From Deltaproteobacteria bacterium (GTDB lineage Bacteria; Myxococcota; Myxococcia; SLRQ01), in assembly GCA_007128675.1 (NCBI GenBank), contig SKWY01000380.1, positions 1 through 8,289 on the forward strand: 8,289 bases of DNA, read 5' to 3'. Shown in pieces: positions 1 through 5,428 of the stretch (positions are counted from its first letter, which is position 1; each line of letters begins with the position of its first letter). Under the pieces are notes generated by a model, which searched no databases, was not told the DNA's origin, and saw nothing but the letters and a program-made list of their open reading frames with translations. The position numbers and the translations under genes are program-made.

Positions 1-930
1 AAGCTGATGGATACCTCCGATGAGTGGATTCGTCAGAGAACCGGCATCTTGGAACGAAGGTGGGTCCCCGAGGGTAAGGAAATAGGTGGAAGTGATCTTG
101 CGAAGGTGGCTACTGAACGAGCTCTCGAGAAGGCAGAGATGTCCATCGAGAAGATCGATGCCATAATCTATGCGACCCTATCTCCCGATCATATGTTTCC
201 TGGAACAGGCTGCTTCCTCCAGACGAAGCTCGGCTTGGAGGGAGTACCGGCACTTGATATTCGAAATCAGTGCTCCGGGTTCATATATGGGCTATCGATA
301 GCCGACGCATGGATTCGTACGGGGACATACGAGAGAATCCTGCTTGTTGGAGCGGAGGTCCATTCCACGGGTCTCGATGTGACGACTAGAGGCCGGGACG
401 TGGCGGTTCTGTTTGGTGATGCGGCCGCGGCGGTCATACTCGGGCCGACACAAGACGATGATCGTGGTTTGCTGTCCGCGAACCTGGGCGCCGATGGAAG
501 GTATGCAAAGAAGCTTTGGATCGATGTTCCAGGCAGCATCTATCATCCACAGTGCGGCCCGGCACAGTTGGAGGAGGGAAGACAGTTTCCAAGCATGGAG
601 GGCTCGAGGGTCTTCAAACAAGCGGTAGTCAAGATGCCTTGGGCTGTGAAGCGAGCGCTGGAGGACTGTGGACTCTGCACGGAGGACATAGACCTTCTGA
701 TTCCCCATCAGGCCAACCAAAGAATCAGCGAGATGGTGCAGCGCAGCTTGTCCCTGCGAGATGATCAGGTATTCAACAACATCGAACGTTATGGGAACAC
801 CACAGCCGCCACGATTCCCTTGGCCTTGGATGAGGCCGTGGAGCAGGGGAGACTGAAAAGGGGAGACCTGCTGGCCATGACCGCTTTTGGCGCGGGCTTC
901 ACCTGGGGTGCGGCGGTAGTTCGATTCTGA
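1..930 (+). CDS. fabH: FabH-like beta-ketoacyl-ACP synthase III (5' end missing)
   Basis: Thiolase-fold condensing enzyme. In the FabH family it joins acetyl-CoA (or another short acyl-CoA) to malonyl-ACP to start type II fatty acid synthesis in the cytosol. The reading frame is open from base 1. The visible text begins KLMDTSDEWIRQRTGI, which in FabH lies roughly 25-30 residues after the true start, so the first ATG here (base 7) is internal and the N-terminus lies outside the window. Numbered from that Met, the catalytic triad is complete: Cys89 in NQCSGF, His234 in PHQANQR, Asn264 in YGNTTAA. The C-terminus GFTWGAAVVRF is typical, so the 3' end is intact. NQCSGF in place of the commoner AACSGF points to the FabH-like branch in which substrate choice is less certain. 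It could therefore serve a specialised lipid pathway rather than bulk initiation. It converges on the tRNA gene, with no clear terminator in the 29-bp gap. Confidence 0.93.
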   Translation, partial: KLMDTSDEWIRQRTGILERRWVPEGKEIGGSDLAKVATERALEKAEMSIEKIDAIIYATLSPDHMFPGTGCFLQTKLGLEGVPALDIRNQCSGFIYGLSIADAWIRTGTYERILLVGAEVHSTGLDVTTRGRDVAVLFGDAAAAVILGPTQDDDRGLLSANLGADGRYAKKLWIDVPGSIYHPQCGPAQLEEGRQFPSMEGSRVFKQAVVKMPWAVKRALEDCGLCTEDIDLLIPHQANQRISEMVQRSLSLRDDQVFNNIERYGNTTAATIPLALDEAVEQGRLKRGDLLAMTAFGAGFTWGAAVVRF

Positions 931-959
931 TTCGCCCCCAAAGGCCAGGCATGCCGAAG

Positions 960-1030
960 CTGGGGAGCCAGGATTCGAACCTGGATAGTCGGCTTCAAAG
1001 GCCGATGTCCTGCCGTTAGACGACTCCCCA
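960..1030 (-). tRNA. tRNA-Gln (anticodon UUG)
   Basis: The minus strand folds into a full cloverleaf. The acceptor stem is TGGGGAG/CTCCCCA (7 bp). The D stem is GTC/GAC with loop TAACGGCAG. The anticodon stem is TCGGC/GCCGA around loop CTTTGAA, giving anticodon TTG (reads CAA, Gln). A 4-nt variable loop follows. The T stem is CCAGG/CCTGG around TTCGAAT. The discriminator base is G at position 960, as in known tRNA-Gln. The 3' CCA is not encoded (CTT follows), so it must be added after transcription. The gene stands alone, not in a tRNA cluster. Confidence 0.96.
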
Positions 1031-1042
1031 ACAGGACTGCTC

Positions 1043-1071
1043 ATGGTAGGTCAGTCAGGGGCTGGTATCAA
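1043..1071 (-). promoter_or_regulatory. Sigma-70-type promoter of tRNA-Gln
   Basis: Read on the minus strand: -35 TTGATA (1066-1071, 5 of 6 to consensus), a spacer of exactly 17 bp, and -10 TACCAT (1043-1048, 4 of 6). The -10 ends 12 bp before the first base of the mature tRNA, so transcription would start a few bases upstream of it, leaving a very short 5' leader for RNase P. Position and spacing make this a good assignment, though it rests on consensus matching alone. Confidence 0.6.
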
Positions 1072-1090
1072 GGAAACCTATTCCGCGTCT

Positions 1091-1138
1091 AGTTGTTACA
1101 TTAATAAACCTAAGGTATATTACCTACAGAAAACAACT
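1091..1138. repeat. Inverted repeats over the cluster promoter (possible operator)
   Basis: Two dyads overlap the promoter. The inner one is AGGTA-TAT-TACCT (1113-1125), which covers the -10 box and would compete with RNA polymerase if a repressor bound it. The outer one is AGTTGTT (1091-1097) and AACAACT (1132-1138), exact 7-bp arms on either side of the -35/-10 pair with 34 bp between them. The two dyads do not share a centre. Their position suggests an operator, possibly for the WYL proteins encoded in the same cluster (autoregulation), but no binding motif is known here and AT-rich DNA can produce such arms by chance. Confidence 0.35.
1093..1121 (+). promoter_or_regulatory. Sigma-70-type promoter of the archaemetzincin-to-WYL cluster
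   Basis: -35 TTGTTA (1093-1098, 4 of 6), 17-bp spacer, -10 TATATT (1116-1121, 5 of 6), within an AT-rich patch in otherwise GC-rich DNA. The expected start is near 1128. No other equally good promoter was seen before the later genes of the cluster, so this may serve all five. It is back-to-back with the tRNA promoter, 21 bp between the two -35 boxes. Confidence 0.6.
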
Positions 1139-1203
1139 TTCTCACGAGGGAAGTGCGAACACCCCCTTCACAGGTTCGTCTCCCTGTGGCAAACAGACCT
1201 TCA

Positions 1204-1746
1204 ATGAAAGGGGTAGTGGCCATCATCCCGATAGGGTCCGTTCAGAAAGCTTTCTGCCGTGAGGTTGGGCAGATTGTTTCGGACGTGCTCGATCGAGAGG
1301 TGGAGATCCTACCTGAAATGGCTCAGCCACAGTATGCCTTCAACCCAGAGCGGGGACAGTATCACTCCACCTCGATCGTTCGTCGAGTAGGCCAGGCAAT
1401 CAACCGCAGGAAGCATTGCTTGGGGGTTGGAATAACCGAGGTCGATCTGTTCATGCCAGACCTGAACTTCGTGTTCGGGGAAGCCGATAGGCATGAGCGA
1501 GCCCTGGTCATTTCCCTTGCGCGGTTGATGCCTACCTATTACGGCAATGCTCCAGATCATGCCCGCATGATGCGACGAGCGGTAGCTGAGACACTACATG
1601 AGATTGGGCACGTTCTCTGTCTGACCCATTGCCAGAACGAGTCATGCGCGATGTTCTTCTCGAACACTCTCTCTGATACGGACCGAAAACGCAGCTCCTA
1701 CTGCGATCCTTGTCGAGAACGAATCAGAAAGGAAGCGGATTTTTGA
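1204..1746 (+). CDS. Archaemetzincin-family zinc metallopeptidase
   Basis: Predicted 180-residue zinc peptidase of the archaemetzincin family (peptidase family M54). The signature near the C-terminus reads HEIGHVLCLTHC, then C148, M150, and a CxxC at 167/170. His132, His136 and His142 are the expected catalytic zinc ligands and Glu133 the general base. Cys143, Cys148, Cys167 and Cys170 match the second, structural zinc site typical of the family. Length agrees with bacterial and archaeal members. Natural substrates of prokaryotic members are largely unknown. No signal peptide is seen, so it is probably cytosolic. Oddity: the glycine of HExxHxxGxxH is Cys139 here (codon TGT, one base from GGT). 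The ATG at 1204 is chosen because MKGVVAIIPIGS matches the family N-terminus, though no good ribosome site precedes it. A GTG at 1153, 2 nt after GAGGG, would add 17 residues. First gene of the five-gene cluster. Confidence 0.87.
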   Translation: MKGVVAIIPIGSVQKAFCREVGQIVSDVLDREVEILPEMAQPQYAFNPERGQYHSTSIVRRVGQAINRRKHCLGVGITEVDLFMPDLNFVFGEADRHERALVISLARLMPTYYGNAPDHARMMRRAVAETLHEIGHVLCLTHCQNESCAMFFSNTLSDTDRKRSSYCDPCRERIRKEADF

Positions 1747-2159
1747 ACTCGAGGGGAGATCAATCTGTTCTCAAGGAGTTGGAAGAGCTTCTGTCCAGGG
1801 ACCCGCCTGGACGTGTATTCAGGATGGGTGAGTCGCTCCATATCCATCTTTCGGAGAGTACGTTCCTCATTGTCTCGCCGACATGGCTCGAGGTGACCAT
1901 TTGTAAGCCACACGTCAGGATTGGTGAGCACGAGGATGAGGAAGCGACGATCAAGGCCATCATTACGGACTTTCGTTTGGGACTGGGGGCAAGATTGCTC
2001 GAAAGAGGTTGGAGAGAGGTCGACATCAGCACCACCGAAACCACGATGGCCGATAAGTCCACAGCCTCTCAGACTGTGACGGAGGTGGTATCTCGGATAG
2101 ATATCGGTGACGCGAAAGCCGCCTTCGACGAGATCATGTGGCTGAAGAGTCGAGTCTAA
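1743..2159 (+). CDS. Small uncharacterised protein overlapping the archaemetzincin gene
   Basis: I do not recognise this 138-residue protein. The best start is TTG at 1743, overlapping the TGA of the archaemetzincin gene and preceded by AAGGA (1729-1733) 9 nt upstream, which is the layout of translational coupling. An in-frame TTG at 1710 would add 11 residues; the first in-frame ATG (1824) would remove 27. The sequence has a leucine- and glutamate-rich N-terminal helix (about residues 8-18), a central stretch that reads as alternating beta strands (LHIHLSES, TFLIVSPTWLEVTICKPHV), then two likely helices. The beta-rich core suggests a small globular protein. There are no membrane segments, no signal peptide and no metal motif. 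A long open frame also exists on the opposite strand, but the plus-strand frame has the ribosome site and operon context. Coupling to the peptidase suggests a partner, substrate or inhibitor (inference). Confidence 0.65.
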   Translation: MNSRGDQSVLKELEELLSRDPPGRVFRMGESLHIHLSESTFLIVSPTWLEVTICKPHVRIGEHEDEEATIKAIITDFRLGLGARLLERGWREVDISTTETTMADKSTASQTVTEVVSRIDIGDAKAAFDEIMWLKSRV

Positions 2160-2188
2160 CGGGCCGAGTCTCCATGTGAGCCCCATCG

Positions 2189-2206
2189 CTCTTCGAAACC
2201 GAAGAG
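2189..2206 (+). promoter_or_regulatory. Hairpin just upstream of the metallophosphoesterase start
   Basis: CTCTTCG-AAAC-CGAAGAG is a perfect 7-bp stem with a 4-nt loop, ending 9 nt before the ATG at 2216. In mRNA the purine-rich 3' arm (GAAGAG) is the nearest sequence resembling a ribosome site, so folding could hide it, or could define an mRNA processing point inside the cluster. There is no T-run after it, so it is unlikely to be a terminator. Confidence 0.4.
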
Positions 2207-2215
2207 ACGAGAGCC

Positions 2216-3121
2216 ATGAGTTTCCAGGAAGGTCTACGTCTTTGTCATCTTTCGGACCCTCATGTTGGAGGAAGAAAAGGTGCTATTGCCGTGCTCGCTC
2301 ATCTTTTGAGCGATGCCGTAGAGAGGGGCGCCTCGCACTTCCTGTTTACCGGTGATCTCGTGGAACGTCCCTACAAGAAGGACCTTCTTGCAATAGTCGA
2401 TCTGCTGAAGAGCAGGGGACTATGGTCATCCCGTTGTTGCACGCTGCTACCTGGCAACCATGATGTCTCCGGGCTCGTGGACGATCCCGAGTTTGGAAGG
2501 ACTACCGAGGATCGGGCCAAGGCGCTGAAGGCCTTTCTTCGGAGTACCGCTCATGTCAACAGGCCATACAGGGCAAGAGGCATTCCGTTGAGGCGTGGAG
2601 GTCCGATTTTGAAGAGACTGGGGCCTGTGAGTCTTCTTTGCTTCTCTAGCCCTTCCGTCGACCACTCAGTGGAAGGAGCTTTGACCGGCGAGGATCTCGA
2701 ATACCTTCGAACGGTCTTCAAGAGACCCAAGAAGGGGCCCCGGCTTGTGGCGCTTCATCATCATCCATACTCGCTGCCCCCGGGGACTTCCAAGAAGCTT
2801 GGTCGCTTCATTCCTCCGGGTCTGTCTGGCGGCGGAAAACTGCTCGAAGCCTGCGTCGATAATGAGGTCGATCTCGTACTGCATGGACATCTACATACCT
2901 CGGGCCGTCCATTCGATCGGAAGTGGCGAGGCACTCGAATCAACTGCCAAGGAACGGCCCGCGGTGAGTTGAAGGACAACCGAAGAAGGTTTGGTTATGA
3001 TCTCTACAATTTGTCAACGAGCGGATTGCGTCGGCGAAGGTATTTTTTCGATAGTGCCGCCGTGGTGGACAGCTGCATAGAAAGACTACTGAACGGGCAA
3101 GGCTGTCTTGGCGACAGATGA
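2216..3121 (+). CDS. Calcineurin-like metallophosphoesterase
   Basis: A 301-residue soluble phosphoesterase with all the metal-site blocks of the calcineurin-like superfamily in order: D14-x-H16 (SDPH), GD at 46-47, GNHD at 80-83, HHH at 181-183, and GHLH at 224-227. These residues form a two-metal centre (usually Fe/Mn/Zn) that hydrolyses phosphomono- or phosphodiesters. Spacing and the GNHD and GHxH motifs are closest to the class III cyclic-nucleotide phosphodiesterase/Icc-like group. Members also cut DNA, dinucleotides or phospholipids, so the substrate is open. The basic stretch RRRR near residues 277-280 could help bind a nucleic acid or a membrane. No signal peptide or membrane segment. 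The ATG at 2216 fits the family start (beta strand LCHLSDPH right after), but its ribosome site is weak and is overlooked by the hairpin at 2189-2206. It lies 56 bp after the unknown gene and leads directly into the WYL regulators. Confidence 0.92.
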   Translation: MSFQEGLRLCHLSDPHVGGRKGAIAVLAHLLSDAVERGASHFLFTGDLVERPYKKDLLAIVDLLKSRGLWSSRCCTLLPGNHDVSGLVDDPEFGRTTEDRAKALKAFLRSTAHVNRPYRARGIPLRRGGPILKRLGPVSLLCFSSPSVDHSVEGALTGEDLEYLRTVFKRPKKGPRLVALHHHPYSLPPGTSKKLGRFIPPGLSGGGKLLEACVDNEVDLVLHGHLHTSGRPFDRKWRGTRINCQGTARGELKDNRRRFGYDLYNLSTSGLRRRRYFFDSAAVVDSCIERLLNGQGCLGDR

Positions 3122-3197
3122 AAGCAGAGCTTGGGTACGAGACTTTGGTCGGGTTTGGCCCCGGCTAATCAGGGAAAGGCAGAGCCGGTACAAGAAG

Positions 3198-4244
3198 ATG
3201 GATGCTTCCAACAAACGACCCGAGCGGCTCCTAAGCCTCGTCACCTTGCTTTTGAACTCTAGACGGCCGGTGAGCTTCGCCAAGATTCGAGGATTGATGC
3301 CCGAGTATGGCGTTGGCAGCGAGCAAACGGCTCTTCGAAAGTTCGAACGAGATAAGGCCTCGCTGGTGGAGGATCTCGGAATACCCATAAGGTACGTCGA
3401 GATCGATACGGAAGAAGAGGCCGATTCGTCCGGCTCATCCGGTGGTTACGTGCTCGACAAGCAGTCCTATTACCTCCCGAGCCTGTCTCTTTCATCGGAC
3501 GAGCTGGTAGCTCTATATGTCGCTGGCGCGGCTTCACGGGCGATGGACGGCTTCCCCTGGGCAATCGAGGTCACAAGGGCGCTCGAGAAGATAAGGTTCG
3601 CTTCCTCCAACGGCGAGACGGAGGAGCTTTGTGACCTGCCTCTCGCCGTCAAACCGAGTCGAGAGAGGAACGAAAAGGCTGGTCGGACTCTGGCTCTCAT
3701 AAGAGATGCGGTGGCAAGGAAGAAGCGGGTCCATCTTGCTTACCGGGGGCTTTGGAGAGACGAGCTGACTCATCGCGAGGTGGACCCTTTCGGCCTGTTC
3801 CTGCGCGATGGCTTGTGGTGCCTTCAGGCCTACTGCCACCTGCGAGACGAACAGAGAACCTTCGATATCGATCGGATCGAGTCCTTGAAGGTGAACCCCA
3901 ACGCACCGAGAAAGCCGGACTTCGATCCGCCGGCCGATCTCGATCTGGCCGCCCTCGCTCGCTTGCGCCCGTGGAGCTATCCTGTCGGTGAACCCGTATT
4001 GGCCGTGGTCTTGCTCGAGCAGAGGTTGGCGTTCTTTGCGAAGTCCATGTTCGGGGAAGACGCAAAGGTCAGCTGGAAGCCCGATAAACGAGCCTTGGTC
4101 GAGGTCTCGGTTACGAATTCGGAGGCCTTCATCGAGCACGTCTTGGGGCTTCGTGATGGAGCTACATTGCTTGGTCCACCTGCTCTTCGTGATGAGCTTC
4201 TGGCTCGCCTGGACCAAATAGTTTCTTCTCTTCAACGCTCTTGA
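3198..4244 (+). CDS. WYL-domain transcriptional regulator, PafB-like
   Basis: A 348-residue regulator with the PafB layout. Residues 8-60 form an N-terminal winged-helix DNA-binding region (RPERLLSLVTLLL then a FERDK stretch). A helical linker follows, with LSLSSDELVALYVAG at about 96-110. A WYL domain spans about 165-235, with RTFDIDRI at 220-227. The C-terminal WCX-type domain runs to about 345. WYL domains bind ligands, including single-stranded nucleic acid, and switch DNA binding. Here the name-giving triplet is W207-C208-L209, so the tyrosine is replaced by cysteine. The start is uncertain. ATG 3198 fits homologues. TTG at 3108, which follows GGCAAGG and overlaps the metallophosphoesterase stop, would add 30 residues of unrelated look. 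The next gene, 33 bp on, encodes its PafC-like partner. In mycobacteria PafB and PafC act together as an activator of DNA-damage genes. A similar joint role here is inference. Confidence 0.88.
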   Translation: MDASNKRPERLLSLVTLLLNSRRPVSFAKIRGLMPEYGVGSEQTALRKFERDKASLVEDLGIPIRYVEIDTEEEADSSGSSGGYVLDKQSYYLPSLSLSSDELVALYVAGAASRAMDGFPWAIEVTRALEKIRFASSNGETEELCDLPLAVKPSRERNEKAGRTLALIRDAVARKKRVHLAYRGLWRDELTHREVDPFGLFLRDGLWCLQAYCHLRDEQRTFDIDRIESLKVNPNAPRKPDFDPPADLDLAALARLRPWSYPVGEPVLAVVLLEQRLAFFAKSMFGEDAKVSWKPDKRALVEVSVTNSEAFIEHVLGLRDGATLLGPPALRDELLARLDQIVSSLQRS

Positions 4245-4277
4245 GCCGTCTTCAATGAAATCGTGAAAGAAGGTCCA

Positions 4278-5279
4278 ATGAAGTCCCTGGATGCAACAGA
4301 ACGCATTCGCCGTTTGCTGATCCTGATTCCCGAGGTCGTCCGTGCCAAGGACGGCGTGCACGTCTCGAAGCTTGCGGAGAAGCTCGGGGTCGAGGTGGAG
4401 GAGCTTCCAAGTTTCATTGAGCGATTGATGCTGGTGGGCAAACCTCCATTCAACCCGGATGATCTCATCGAGCTCTACATAGAGGACGAACGGGTCTTCG
4501 CCGCGCTTCATCAATCACTGAATAGACCTCCCCGCCTCACCCATGATGAGGCCCTGGCGCTTGCGGTTGGTGCCAAATACGTGCGTACCAGCGACGACGG
4601 AGGGCCGGCGGAGAGCAGCGCTCTAGAGTCGGCACTCGCCAAGCTCGAAGGGGCGATGACCGAGGAGGAGCTGGCTCGTTACAAAAGCATCGCTGAATGC
4701 ATAGCCCTTGGCCAAGGCTCCATATCGAGGTCCGATGTTCGTTCCGTGCTTTGGAGCGCCTTGGAAAATGCGCAAGCGGTGGCCATGACCTACTACTCCG
4801 CCTACCGAGATGTGCTCACCGAGCGTGTAGTGGAACCTTATGGCATCTTGTCCCATAGCGGCTATTGGTACCTAGTGGCTGGACCGGATGGTCCAGAAGG
4901 ATACAAACTCTATCGCTTCGATAGGATACGCCAGGCTAGGCCTACCGGAGAGGTCGGCGCGGTTCGGATGCCACTAGATCTCGACTTGGATAGCTTGGGG
5001 CCAGGAGGATTCAATCGTGGCCTCGGGTCGCAAGAAGCAAGACGCATTCGGCTGAAGAAGGGCAGAGCTAGGTTCGTCCTACGCCTTTTCGCCGACGAGC
5101 AGATAGAGATACTGGATGACGGGTCGGTGATAATCCACTTCGGCGAAGTCTTGGACGAGTGGCTTTCTTCTTTCGTCATGAGCCTGGGCGGCGACGCGAA
5201 GATTATTGGACCCGATTCCCTCCGACAGAAGGTTCTTGGTGATGCGCGGCGAACGCGGGCGCGATACAACGATACCTAA
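4278..5279 (+). CDS. WYL-domain transcriptional regulator, PafC-like
   Basis: A 333-residue regulator built like PafC. The N-terminal helix-turn-helix (about residues 5-55, ATERIRRLLILIPEVV) is followed by the PafC-type segment NPDDLIELYIEDERV and RLTHDEALALAVGAK (about 85-100). The WYL domain has an intact triplet W197-Y198-L199 and LYRFDRI at 211-217. A C-terminal WCX-like domain carries RFVLRLF. The start chosen is ATG 4278, with AAGG 4 nt upstream; an in-frame GTG at 4263 would add five residues. It follows the PafB-like gene by 33 bp on the same strand, so both are likely co-expressed and may form a heterodimer as PafB and PafC do in actinobacteria. No pup, pafA, dop or proteasome gene is in the window, so the name reflects architecture, not a link to pupylation. 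Last gene of the cluster, converging on the GTPase gene. Confidence 0.9.
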   Translation: MKSLDATERIRRLLILIPEVVRAKDGVHVSKLAEKLGVEVEELPSFIERLMLVGKPPFNPDDLIELYIEDERVFAALHQSLNRPPRLTHDEALALAVGAKYVRTSDDGGPAESSALESALAKLEGAMTEEELARYKSIAECIALGQGSISRSDVRSVLWSALENAQAVAMTYYSAYRDVLTERVVEPYGILSHSGYWYLVAGPDGPEGYKLYRFDRIRQARPTGEVGAVRMPLDLDLDSLGPGGFNRGLGSQEARRIRLKKGRARFVLRLFADEQIEILDDGSVIIHFGEVLDEWLSSFVMSLGGDAKIIGPDSLRQKVLGDARRTRARYNDT

Positions 5280-5280
5280 C

Positions 5281-5330
5281 GGAGAACACGCGATTCTCCA
5301 TTGATGCATCACGGGCGGACGGGATGCATC
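5281..5330. terminator. Palindrome-rich convergent spacer, candidate bidirectional terminator
   Basis: Directly after the PafC-like stop there is GGAGAA-CACGCGA-TTCTCC (5281-5299, 6-bp stem, 7-nt loop), then two copies of the self-complementary octamer GATGCATC (5303-5310 and 5323-5330), able to pair as an 8-bp stem over a 12-nt loop. The CGTTTC that follows is only weakly T-rich, so a classic intrinsic terminator is not certain. The rest of the gap (5331-5428) has minor dyads such as CCGG-CCCT-CCGG and a GTTCTCC copy at 5410-5416 that is complementary to GGAGAAC at 5281-5287. Two genes converge here, so a terminator acting both ways is expected. Confidence 0.4.
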
Positions 5331-5428
5331 CGTTTCACTGCTCGCCTCCCAACGCCAGTCGTGAAAACACTCTCACCGCTTGTGATCCGGCCCTCCGGCG
5401 AGGCAGCGCGTTCTCCACGGATTATCGC

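Noticed and set aside
960..1030. tRNA gene as an integration (att) site
   Set aside because: No integrase gene and no second copy of the tRNA 3' end were seen in the window.
292..1044. 250-codon open frame on the minus strand
   Set aside because: It runs through the tRNA-Gln gene and antisense to the catalytic half of fabH; the product resembles nothing known and there is no ribosome site.
1698..2186. 162-codon minus-strand frame opposite the unknown small gene
   Set aside because: It starts in the intergenic hairpin region and runs into the archaemetzincin 3' end; no ribosome site. The plus-strand frame has a site and operon context, although the choice is not fully proven.
3108..3197. TTG start giving a 30-residue N-terminal extension of the PafB-like protein
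   Set aside because: The added residues do not resemble the family N-terminus; kept as an alternative because GGCAAGG precedes the TTG and the overlap with the upstream gene is plausible.
3534..4514. 326-codon open frame on the minus strand
   Set aside because: It lies antisense across both WYL genes, which carry clear family motifs; a shadow of their codon use.
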